A stretch of 64,000 bases of DNA from Gnetum montanum (lineage: Eukaryota; Streptophyta; Gnetopsida; Gnetales; Gnetaceae), in the NCBI GenBank assembly GCA_015680685.1, contig MNCI01033476.1, positions 706-64,705 on the forward strand. The letters run 5' to 3'. Both the position numbers and the translations under genes were made by a program. The notes under the pieces were generated by a model. The model ran no database searches. It saw only the letters and a program-made list of their open reading frames with translations, and had not been told where the DNA came from. Position 1 is the first letter of the stretch. Each line of letters begins with the position of its first letter. This document shows, one piece after another, positions 35,230 through 45,285 of the stretch.

Positions 35230-36340
35230 TCAAAGTTAATCCTCTTCTTCAGTAGATGTTGCATGGGGTGTAACTTGTTAGTCAACTTTGCTATAAACCT
35301 CATGATGAACTGTACCCTACCTTATAACCTACATAATTATTTAAGGTTTGTAGGTGGCACTAGATTAACTGTGGCCTTGACTTTATCAGGGTTCACTCAT
35401 ATTCTAGTCTTCGATACTACAAACCCTAACATGCATCTGGTCCTCACCCCGAAGACATACTTTTTTGTGTTAAGGTGTAAATCATGCATCTAACAATGCT
35501 TGAGGACTACACCTAGATTGTTGAGATGATCAATGGCCTCTTTAGATTTGACTGCTATGTCATCGACATAGTCATTCAGCATTTCTAGGATGTATTCGCT
35601 AAAGATGTATGTCATGGCTCTCTAGTAGGTTGCTCTGACGTTCTTGATTCCAAAGGGCATCATAGTATAATAGAAAGTCCCCCATGGGGTCATGAAGGTT
35701 GTTGTTAACTGATGCTATGTGTTGATGCAAATTTGGTTGTAGCCAAAGAAACTATCCATGAAGGATAATAGAGCATGACCAGTCATAGTGTCGATGATTT
35801 CATCGATACTCGGTAGTGGGAAATCATCTTTGATCGTTGCCTTTTTCAAATACCAGAAGTATATACAGATTCGCATTCCTCCCATTTTCTTAGAAACCAC
35901 AATGATGTTTAACATCCACTCTAAGTAATCAACTACCCAGATGAAACGAGCCTGATAGAGCTTGGTGATTTCATCTCGTATCGCTAGTGCCATCTTTGGT
36001 TTAACCTTGCAAGCCTTCTACTTAACTACTTTCATCCACGGATCTAAGACGATGTTGTGCTGTATGAGCCTTGGATCTAAACTCGGCATGTCATTGTAAG
36101 ACCACACGAATACTTTGATGTTATTCTTTAGTACCTTGGCTACATCTTTGTACATTTTTGAATCTAGGAGGGAGCTAAGCTTTAACGTTTTTATTTTCCC
36201 CCTGGATGTGGTCATAGGCATCTCAATGAGAGGGTCCTTATTTACATTCCTAACCTCTAAATCTAGGGCTTGGACTAGACTTTCATGCCAGTCTGGGGAT
36301 GTTTATAAGGATGCTATAGTGCTTTTTGTGGGTGAATCCT
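35230..36340 (-). pseudogene. H reverse transcriptase
   Basis: Minus strand: VFVWSYNDMPSLDPRLIQH before RT, then FIWVVDYLEWMLNIIVVSKK, DDFPLPSIDEIIDTMTGHALLSFMD and FFGYNQI. An intact catalytic YVDD is encoded at 35559-35570 (GTCATCGACATA on the plus strand), followed by a KCV/VFGV strand. It is best kept of the pol domains here but has stops after YVDD. No protease or gag is seen upstream before the minisatellite at 36570. Confidence 0.88.
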
Positions 36341-36569
36341 AGTTTATTGACTCTAGGTTCAGTTGTCTTGCAAGCTTGCCGTGTGGACTTGTCAATGCTA
36401 GAGGTGAAGAAAGATCATGGTGTGTTGCCATTCTTGCTTAACTTACTACAATGAAATGAATGCCTAGTCAAGGGATACCTATTTGTACTAACAATGTGTA
36501 GTAAGCATTTGTAAAGCAGCAATGAGATGTGAACAGTTGAAATAACTATAAAATATGATGTGAAATTTG

Positions 36570-36975
36570 CAACCTGCCAGTTTAAAGTCATAGTGGACTA
36601 CCTGGATGCAAAAGCGTAAAACTACTAGTTTAAAGTCTTTGCAGACTACTAACAGGATACTCTAGTGAAACTACAAAGTATTAGTTTAAGGTCTTTAAGA
36701 ACTGCTAATAGGCTACTCTAGCGAAACTACCAAGTATTAGTTTAAGGTCTTTATAGACCACTAACGAGACCAAATCTATGTGTTAGAATTTCTAGTTTAA
36801 GGTCTTTGCGGACCATTAACTTGATAGAGGCTGTGGGTTAGAATTTGCTAGTTTAAGGTCTTTGTGGACCATTTGGATGAAAAAGTTCAAAGCTACTAGT
36901 TTAAGGTCCTTGCGGACCATCTAGCTAGTTATTTTTGTGAAGGCCAATGGCTAGTTTAAAGTGGGTTGACGTTTT
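36570..36975 (+). repeat. Minisatellite 2 in H, about 8 units of 48-56 bp
   Basis: Same core as minisatellite 1 (TTTAAGGTCTTTGCGGACCAT) but with longer spacers between cores. GGTC...GACC hairpin halves are kept in most units. It lies just upstream of the antisense gene's promoter. Having related arrays on both sides of pol is unusual. Confidence 0.85.
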
Positions 36976-37098
36976 CGGTCGAGCCCACCTGCCATAATGC
37001 AAACAGTGCCGCTATGCTATGGGGGAATGCTACACGGTACAAAACATCCCTCATTAATCGGGGAGAGAAAATGACAAGTTCTTTTACATTATTTTAGC

Positions 37099-37106
37099 TA
37101 TAAATA
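37099..37106 (+). promoter_or_regulatory. TATA box of the antisense gene unit in H
   Basis: TATAAATA lies 139 bp before the proposed ATG at 37238, on the strand opposite to H transcription. About 80 bp upstream is a GCTATGCTAT...TGCTACAC pair like the palindromes of the U3. Confidence 0.6.
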
Positions 37107-37237
37107 GGGGTTTACCCCAAATAAACTTGTTATTTTCACCATAACAGTGCAGAGCCTTCGTTCAAAGTGTAGAGAAATTATGCTAATTAAGAGCAAGGTG
37201 ATTCAGCATCGTGTCCAAGAAAGAATCAGCAATCAAA

Positions 37238-40200
37238 ATGGTGGCTCCCAAGAGAGAACACAAACACCTAACACTCCCCAAGGTGGATGAAGTAAAGAAG
37301 ACCCTAGGATGTGTGTCACATGAATGCATTGTAGTGCGAGAGGAGACCCCATAGGGCTTGTAAGTTACTATGGTATTCTCCTTTTTTTTATGTTGCGGTT
37401 ATTGCTTCTACTTTCTCTACTTTTGTTTCTACAATTTTTATTATGAAATCTACAGTTTCTATCATTGTTTTGTTGCCATTTTGGCCATTACACTATCATT
37501 GTTGTTGATTCAGCCATGACGGGTGTACGGATGTCACGCGAAGGTTGCATGTAGTATTGCCTAAACTGCCATTGTTGTGGCTAGCTTGTCATAGAAGATT
37601 AGGCGATTTTAGCAACTCATCATGTGAATAACGTAGCATGCAATCCTTAGGAGGGTTTGGTCGTGCACATGATTTGATAGAATAACACATGTCTATCATA
37701 GCATAATGCAAATCATTTGATTAGGTAGAAGATTTGTTGAAACTAGTGCAGTGCATTGAATTATTTCTTGTCAAAAGATTTGTGTTTAGATTTTTGTTAC
37801 TATGCTAGGATAATTTTGCTATGCTATTGCCTTTGTGTTTTTTGCTACACTACATGCATGGAGAGAATCATGCTATGCTATCTACTAATTTCTAATTCTA
37901 CTATGCTATATGGAAATCCCACTCAAACATGACATTAACATTTGCAATTGTGTTATGTAGGATGGTGCTAAGGCCAATCTTAATTGTCTTAGAAATCGTA
38001 GGAATCTTGTGCTGCCTAAGCTAACCAGTAGCTAATGTTCCTCCATCCCATGCATGTGTGGGATAGTAGGCAGTCTACTTCTGGGAAGGCATGCATGACT
38101 TCCTGCAATTTCTCCTCTAGCACTTTAGTGTGATCGTTTGTTCACACTTGTTGGAGGAGGTAGCAGCATTAGTGACAGAAACCCTATTGCCTGGGGCAAA
38201 TCGGGGTTTTCTGAGATTTTTGATGGATGGAGCAATTAGGAGAGGGTAGGGAGAAGGATCCAATCAGTGTCAAAAAAATTTGAGGCATCTGGCTTAGGTC
38301 TGGGAGATGCCAAAATACAATTGCTACCATCTGTACAACACTTTTTTTATTTCCTGCCACATGGAAACTTGTTTTCAAAACCCACTAGGAACCATTTACT
38401 ATGCTGACGGGTGAGTTCTGTAAAAATATTCTGCTACATTATGCAATACTTTCTATGCTAGGCAAATGTTAACTACGTGTTTTTGTTACCAGGTTTTTTA
38501 TCAACAAGAATGGACTTCACGGTGACACGACTGTATTGACCTTGACACAGATGGCACTATAGGAGTTTTCTTGTGTTGAGAATATGCATATAGGTGTGAT
38601 AGGCCAATCCAGGGGTGAGTAAAAAACCTACCCAACCCAATACTCCCAACTCTATGACAGATGCAAGGAGTTCAATCGGTTGGATGGGGATTAGGAATCC
38701 CTTAGGCCAATCACCGTTGAAGATTTATTGGTGGATCTTCCACCATTCCCCTTGTTGTCTAAACCTGGTAAGCTAAATAGTAAGTTTCTTGCATGTTTGA
38801 GTGTTGCTCCTTTTTTTATGCTATTTCTTCTTTTATCTAAGTTTCTTTTTGTGCAAAATTCTACAGCAATGAAGAAGTCTGAGGAGGTGATGGTGATCAC
38901 CTCTTGGCATCATGAGGCCAACATCTACTTCAAGTATGGGGAGGTAGATGAGACTCAACGCTGGCTTTGCAGTGGCACTACAAAATCGCTAAACAACCAC
39001 ATTTAGGATGTTGGACTCATGGAGCTTTTCCTGGCCTTGAACCCAAGCATTCCTGCTACTGAGATGCTAGCCCTAGGTGACTCATTTTCTGAAAAGGAAA
39101 ATCCCTTCCACACACATGTGCATGGTGTGCTAGTGGTCCTTGAAATCAACAACCAACTATTTGCAAACCTCTTCTTTGTCCCTGATGATGGTCTCCCTGT
39201 GGGGGCAAAGAGCAAAAAAGAGGCAAACTATCAGAGGAATAATGAGGAGTGGCTAGGGGTGGCAAAAGGGCAAAAGGGGATTCTTATGAAAAAAGTGAAG
39301 TCAAAGGTAGCCAAAGAAATTTACCCCATCTTCCATGTCCGTGCTTTCCCCAAGATAATTTCCCATGGAAAGATCATTGGGATTGAGCAAGCTTGGGTGA
39401 TGAGGAAGGTCATGAAATAAGGGGCCTGTTACAATTAGGCTAGGCATCTCTACAAAGGCCTACAAGCTGAAATGATCAAGCTTCATAAGAAGCATGAGTC
39501 TCGTTTCAACGTGCATCATGCCTTTTACGTAGCTTACTTGCAGCATTTCATGGAATTTTGGTGGTCCGTGAGAATGGAGTCCAGGTTATGCAAGATTGTA
39601 ACCATATTTTCAAACCATGGATCTGTCAAGGCTTCCAGACCACCCGAGCCCAGGATCCCCCAAAAGCAATTACGGAGTCATTTTCCATTATGACTAAGGA
39701 TCAGGTGGCCTGCAACCTTCGTGGCTAGGACAGCGTGGGAGAGGCACCCCCTACTACTATGGGTAGCGTATGACAGGGGAAATGCCTCATTGTGGAGATA
39801 GTGGCCATTAAGTTGCAATGAAAGAGGTCTTCTCTAGCTGAGGAGCCTCCTCATATGAAAGAAGAAGAGGGGCAAACACTACAGTTTAAGGTACGTAGGA
39901 TAGAGGCTCCCATTGGTAAATGGTTTTGTCATTTTTCTTGTTTCTTCACTTATTTGGTTAATGGTTGCTACACTATGCTACACTAGGTAGCGTAGTATAG
40001 CATAGCATCCATTTTAAGTTAACATGAGTTAATGTGAACACACTTTGCTACCAGAGGAAGAATAGGAAGAAGAAGAAGGTGATGAAGAGGTGTCAGCCCC
40101 CAAAACGGGGGCGGCTAATAAGGATGCAGGGGCCCCGACCATAGAGGGAAGGGCCCCGGTCAAGAGAGAGGGAACCCCCACCACAAAGAAAGGGGCTCCC

Positions 40201-40425
40201 GTCAACAAGGAAAATGCTCCTGCAGAAGAGGAGGACATTTTTGGTGATGAGGAGGATGCTCGTGCCTTAAAAGGAAAGGCCCCAATGAATAAAGAGGAAA
40301 CCTGTTTCAACCAGGATGGAACCTCTGCTGATGATCCCTTTGCTAAATGTAGTTCAGCATTGAAGGAGCAGATGAACGCAGAGGGTGTTGCCATAGTGTT
40401 AAGCCAGCAAGGAGAGGATGAATAG
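37238..40425 (+). pseudogene. Spliced gene-like unit antisense in H (about 590 codons)
   Basis: Proposed exons: 37238-37359 (MVAPKREHKHLTLPKVDEVK..., donor CTT/GTAAGT), 38493-38767 (acceptor TTGTTACCAG, donor CTG/GTAAGC), 38867-39890 (acceptor TTCTACAG, donor AAG/GTACGT) and about 40057-40425. The phases of the first three exons join without shift, which chance would rarely give. Exon 3 holds most of the protein (HVHGVLVVLEINNQLFANLF, YPIFHVRAFPKII, HAFYVAYLQHFMEF) with one frameshift near 39553. Exon 4 is acidic at first (EEEEGDEE), then repeats a Lys/Ala/Pro phrase (KEGTP-, KKGAPVNKENAP-like), and ends GEDE plus TAG. At least six TAG/TAA codons interrupt it, so it is decayed. I recognise no known domain. 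It could be an accessory antisense ORF of the element, as some Tat elements have, or a captured host gene; introns on the antisense strand survive retrotransposition. Confidence 0.6.
39963..40010. repeat. GCTAC palindrome in the last intron of the antisense gene
   Basis: GCTACACTATGCTACACTAG then GTAGCGTAGTATAGCATAGCA: the same kind of palindrome as in the H U3, here inside the intron 39891-40054. Looser copies lie in intron 1 at 37795-37920 (TTGCTATGCTATTG, ATGCTATGCTATC). Confidence 0.65.
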
Positions 40426-40545
40426 TCTAAACTCAGTGCATTCATTTTCCTGCCAAACTATCATGAGGCTACACTTGTGGAAATGTTTGCCTCATTTCCA
40501 AGACCCTGGTGAAGCAAGAGTGCCTTGAAATTTTAGGGTGTTTCA
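40426..40545 (-). repeat. H 5' LTR stub (about 120 bp)
   Basis: Only the first 120 bases of the minus-strand LTR remain. They align with 30964-31101 (AGTCTAAACT, CATTCATTT, CTATCATGAGGCTACACTTG, AATTTTAGGGTGTTTC). The stop codon of the antisense unit abuts the break. The rest of the LTR and the PBS are lost or replaced. Confidence 0.85.
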
Positions 40546-40849
40546 TGGAGGACCCACTTGCATAACTCTTGGTCTGGATAGTTAAGTCCCTTACCTTTGA
40601 CATTGCTACAATCCTATCTTTCACATGCCCCATTGTACATTTAACTTTGTGCTCCTTAATACCTTCATAGAACTTCATTCTCCAATCATTTTCTCAAATT
40701 TTTCTCAATCTTCAAAATTTTCTAAACTTCAACATCCTATTCTACTATTTTCATCATGTTCATGATTTTTTGTACTTTCACTTGACTCCAATTTTACTCA
40801 AAAAATTATTTTATTTTCAAGTTTGACCAAAGTCAATGATGATCAATAG

Positions 40850-40928
40850 TTGTATCGACTAGGACTAGTTGATGCAGCTAACCCCATCGACTAGGCCCTG
40901 TCGATGCAACACAAAAAGTCTATAAATA
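40850..40928 (+). promoter_or_regulatory. U3-like internal promoter of the B accessory ORF
   Basis: Two CATCGACTAGGCC / TCGATGCAAC type repeats are followed by TCTATAAATAC (TATAAATA at 40921-40928). This is the same plan as B's own LTR U3 (GGCCCCATCGACTAG then CTATAAATATG near 44550). About 130 bp downstream AAAG/GTAAGCTC (41056) looks like a splice donor in a leader. F has the same arrangement. Confidence 0.55.
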
Positions 40929-41364
40929 CTACCAAAAAATTTGTAATTTTTTTTCATCTACTTCATAAAAAGAGGAAATGTTTGCCATTTTTCAAAGTCC
41001 ATAACATTCCAACCATTTATCTAAATCACTCCATTCTGTGATCCTATAGCTACCAAAGGTAAGCTCTTCATCATAGGGGCCACAAACCTTAAGATTTCTA
41101 ATGAAAATTTTTTGTTCTCCAAAGGGTTAATAAATATAATGATAATGAAAACCATTGATGTTTTGGAGTTTAACCCTTTCAAAAACCTCTGGTATGACTA
41201 TAATTAGTTATCAACATCAAAATAAAAATAATTTAATAATTAAAATTAATCAAATTAACCATAATCATAACTTAGCTAGGTGTAACCTTCCTAACAAGAT
41301 AAGGTATTCCAATTGTTTCACATTACACAATAATTGCTAACCCATGGTCATGTTATGATTATCA

Positions 41365-44210
41365 ATGACACCAAGGGCAAAAAAATCTTAGGAAGGAGGA
41401 TCCTCTCAACCAAGGGAGAAATGATCCAAAATTGGAAGGGGCCAACAAGAACAAACCTAGGAATAGGTAGAAGAAACCCATGCAATGAGACCTTTTCAAG
41501 AGGAGCCCAAAGTGGAATTTGTTAAATAGATTCCCAAAGAAGAGGATACAACAAAATAATCATAGTGAGGAGAGGTACCAAGGCCCATACCAAGACTTGA
41601 AGTCACATTAACACAAACTTGCTTTAACACAATTAGGCCCTATGATCTCCAACACTCAGTTCTCTAAGAACTAAACTTTGGATCATTCTTAGAGCATGCT
41701 CTAACAAAGGTGAAGAAACAATTGCAAACCTCTCCCATGTGGCCAATCATCACTTCCAATGGGAATTGGTACATGGAAGAGATGTATCTCTTTTGGAATA
41801 ACAAAAGGGTAGGCTCCATGATGAAGATCAAGGATATTCAAGTGTCCTACTCAGTTAAAGGCATTACGCAGGCTCTTGGGTTGACTAATTCCTAGACATA
41901 ATTGGTAGATCTATCTACACAAGCTAGACCAGATGCCAAAAAGGAGTGGACCTAGAAATGTTATGGGGTTAATATTAAGGAGTTTGGTGCACTGATACCA
42001 ACAAAGTATGTATACTTCAAGATAGTGATTTATCATCTCAATTTGGTAGTGAGGCCTAGTAAAACTTTTCTACTTGAGCATGTGCCACTCTAAGTCGGAT
42101 ATTTCTAGCAAACCTTCCACAATTTATCAATCTAGAAATTGAAAAGAATTTCAAAGAAAATGAACATGAAAGGAAAACCCTTCCTTCCCCATGCCTCATC
42201 CGAAAACTTTCCAAAAGGGTAGGGATAATCTATTATGTCAATGACATGATCAGACATACTCTCATTGTCTTTTGGTTTGATATGATGAAGGACAAGACAT
42301 TCACTGTGTCAAAGAAAGAGGAGAAACAACCACCATTTGCACCACCTAATCAAGAAACAACACCAAAGGCCTATGTAGCCATTGAGTGCTTACACAAAAT
42401 CTAAGAATAGCTCTTGGATGAGCAAAAGCAATGAGTAAGAATAAGTGATGGAGATCCATCTATATATCAACCAACAATGTGTCACCTTAATGAAGTGGCT
42501 TTAACAATTAATCAGGTGGAAAAAGGTGGTTCAATATTATCAGCCCAACAAATGCAACTATCCATGAGATCAAATCCCAGGTGTCTAAGAAGTGACAGTG
42601 TCTATATCTCAACACCATTTATTTTCAAAAATCTTTGAAAATGCCAACTTTTTTTGTGTTCTTAGAGGAGGGCAATGGGGCAACTGTACTAGTGATGTAG
42701 CACCAAGCATAAGAGATGACTGTAGAAGTGGTTTCTAACCAAATTCTAGAAGAACTTAATGCACTTACAACATCTATACTAGATGTATCTACACTTCAAG
42801 ATGTGTATATGTCCATAGAACTATTAGTGAAAGATTGAGTGCAGCCTAGCACATAGAGTTGCTAGACAAACTAGTGAGGATTGGGCAAATGATTTTAGAC
42901 ATCATTAATTTTTTGGATAACATTACTGTAACCCAATTGAAGCTACTCAAAGAAAATGGAAAATGCATCATCCTAGAAGGGAAACTTGAAATAACTCAAG
43001 CACAAAACCAACACTTGGCATAGAGGTTGCTAGGCTACATGCCCCTTTTTCTGATCTTACACACCTCAATCTTATAACAACTAGAGATGAAGCTTTTCAG
43101 TAGCTTCAAGAATAATTAAAGTAACATAAGAAGAGAATGATAATGGCCATTTTCAACTAGTCCATAGTAGAAGCAAAAACCTACTTAGTTCAAAAGGACT
43201 TTGGTTCAAATATGTGAGAAAAATGAAACACTGATGGCAGAAAACCATTGCCTAAAAAATGTTGATGCACAGAAATAATAGATTTAGAAATTTTTTTATC
43301 AACAATAAGACTAGCTCACCAGGGTGAACAAAGAATTGAGAAAATTTACCATAGAGAATTACAATCTATCTATGGCAAAAGTCTATGCCTTATGTTAGAA
43401 ATTTTCCATTGAAATCATTACCTAGAAAAATGAGGCTATCAAATTTGAGAGAGTAAAGAATCACTACTTTGACTAGGATGGATTGTAGAAATAAGTAAAT
43501 GAGAAGCATATTTAAGTGGCTAAGGTAAAAGTAAATGAGGCCCTCCAACAACTCCAACAAGAAAGAGAGGTGTGATAGGCCATGCTTGATGGATGCCTAC
43601 AACAAAGCTAAGATCTGCCTAAAGGAGTTGCAACTTGAAGAAATGATAGAGTATATGAAATTGGCCAATGACTAATATGCAAACCTAGTAATTCTGATTG
43701 CTAAACAATTATGGTCAAAACTCAAAAAATAGGTGGCCAACTCATACTTACTATATAAGGCTGAGTTCAAGCACCACAAGGACACTAAGCAAAAGCTTCA
43801 AATGGTAAACACTAAACTTGAAGTTATCAAGGCATGATTCACTAATCAACAATCAATTACCAAGAACCTACCTAGGAGAATGAATGATTACCATGAGCTA
43901 TAAAATGCAATCAAGGTATTTAACATCGAGAGCAAACAAATTTCTTCCTAGCTCATTAATGCTAAGGAGCTATTTCTAGCAATTTCCTACCCTTAGGATG
44001 TGTCCATTATGACCCATATTGGTGAAGTTGCATGGACCATGCACAATCCTAGGAGTATGAAAGTGAAAATTAAAGCATTGTTGGATGATTTCCACCTTCT
44101 ACCAAAAGTTTTAGCAATAGCTGGACAGCCAAAATAGCCTCGACTGTTGCATATGCCTAAAGCTAGAAAAAGTTTGTCAAAGCCTTAGGAGTCTCCATCA
44201 CCTTGGACAG
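41365..44210 (+). pseudogene. B accessory ORF between integrase and 3' LTR
   Basis: Proposed start near 41365. The N-terminal third contains SPMWPIITSNGNWYMEE, IKDIQVSYSVKGI and IPTKYVYFKIVIYHLNLVVR, then LPHASLIR..LSKRVGIIYYVND near 42190-42260. That order recalls the domain known as putative plant transposon protein. From about 42700 to 44100 the sequence is rich in Glu, Lys, Gln and Leu with heptad-like spacing, so probably a long coiled coil. F has a full homologue on the other strand; A does not. Athila-type elements have an extra ORF at this place, but I find no signal peptide or membrane segment to support an envelope role. Function unknown. Many TAG/TAA stops. Confidence 0.6.
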
Positions 44211-44430
44211 TATGATCATTTCAAATAGTCTTCATAACATTATAGGATGTGCTATGTAATTTTTTAATTGGTGTTCCATTTTGTGTGTCATGAACATCAC
44301 AATTTCTAATTTTGTTGATCAATACACCCAAACAATTAGTTTTGTCATGTAATCTTATTAAGTAATGTGCTAGTTAATAATCCCATACCTTTCCAATTTT
44401 TTAAATAACTTGAGGATAATTTTTCATTTA

Positions 44431-44442
44431 GTCATGGGGGCA
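44431..44442 (+). promoter_or_regulatory. B polypurine tract
   Basis: GTCATGGGGGCA directly before the TGATGAG of the 3' LTR, like the sites at 23311 and 1610. Confidence 0.6.
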
Positions 44443-45285
44443 TGATGAGTTTTGGATTGGCCACATTAAGAAGACCTTGTTTACTAGGCCCTGTCTACTA
44501 GGCCCCATCGACTAGATCCTATCGATACATCATTTGATGCATTGAAGTGGCCTATTCTTGCCTATAAATATGTGCCAACCCACCATGTTTATAGAAATTT
44601 AGTCATAGTTGTAGTGACACTCTTGCAATTTTTCTATTCAAAAGTTAGGATATTTTCCTGAGTGCCCGTAGAAGGAGTCATTAAGTATATAGATCTTTAT
44701 TCAAGCACTATTATACCTAAGCATGATAGTGTGTGCCACAATAAATATGTTATTCATGCATTTAATGTTTTCAATTATTTAGTTAACATTCCTTAGTAAT
44801 TAAGATAATTTAAGTAATTAGGAAAATTAAGATAAATAGTGATTAAGAAACACATAAGTATGAGTACCTTGAGCATGCTTATGAAATTTGGTAATCCTAG
44901 TAATGCTTAGTAATCCAACAATGTTATATGTGTTCAAGATGTGTACGATAATTGGGATCAAATACTTTTTTTAGGACTAGTTACACGATAGTTAGTCAAC
45001 TAAATTAAAGTAGACATTAAATTACTTTATTCTTTGTTTTATTTTTTTCAAGCACTAAAACCATAAAATATAAAATGAAAAAAATCATTTGCCTCAATTA
45101 TACTTAAAGCATACCCTTAAGCTTCACAAGTATAGTTGGGAAGATAATAAATATCCTCAATGTAAAGTTTACTTCTTAGAGAACTAGTGCATTGAAAAAT
45201 ATAAAGTCCATAGAATTCAACCAAATTATGCATGAACACTTTATGATTCGTATGGTTGGGTGTAGGGGTACCTCATTTCACATCA
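44443..45285 (+). repeat. B 3' LTR (843 bp)
   Basis: TGATGAG start, CACATCA end. It pairs with 13089-13919. The U3 keeps more of the CATCGACTAG / CTAGGCC short repeats than the 5' copy, which appears to have lost a part of about 60 bases. Confidence 0.9.

Larger units (their letters stand above)
29290..40545 (-). mobile_element. Element H: Tat-like Ty3 element with antisense gene unit
   Basis: An 11,256-bp minus-strand element flanked by perfect TGGAG duplications (29285-29289, 40546-40550). B's spacer is continuous across it. Minus-strand order: a stub of the 5' LTR (40545-40426), a plus-strand gene-like unit (40425-37238), a minisatellite, RT, RNase H, integrase, a second minisatellite, a gene-poor tail, PPT and a full 3' LTR (31101-29290). 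Gag, protease and PBS are not visible. Pol motifs are of the Tat kind (WSYNDMPSLDPRLIQH before RT, MVGYEGLL in RNase H). Confidence 0.88.
13089..45285 (+). mobile_element. Element B: Athila-like Ty3 retrotransposon holding A and H
   Basis: Plus-strand element with LTRs 13089-13919 and 44443-45285. Flanks GCTAT (13084-13088) and GTTGT (45286-45290) are read as a decayed GCTGT duplication, one G-to-A and one C-to-T. F's accessory ORF is continuous across the insertion, which confirms the ends independently. Own length without nested A and H is about 10.9 kb. It has gag, protease, integrase, spacer and accessory ORF; RT and RNase H are deleted near 27390. Confidence 0.9.

Noticed and set aside
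32440-36975. Regular repeats with spacers that recall a CRISPR array
   Set aside because: Units and spacers drift and vary in length, they are inside a plant retrotransposon, and no cas gene exists.
38728-39006. 92-codon frame taken as a gene start
   Set aside because: It begins inside proposed exon 2 and reads through an intron; splice sites at 38768 and 38866 explain it better.
39003-39215. Minus-strand frame within the antisense unit, which would be sense for H
   Set aside because: It shows no gag or protease motif and overlaps the much longer plus-strand frame that joins with splice-phase agreement.
40029-40445. 138-codon minus-strand frame rich in Ser and Ala
   Set aside because: Shadow of the acidic, repetitive exon 4 on the plus strand.
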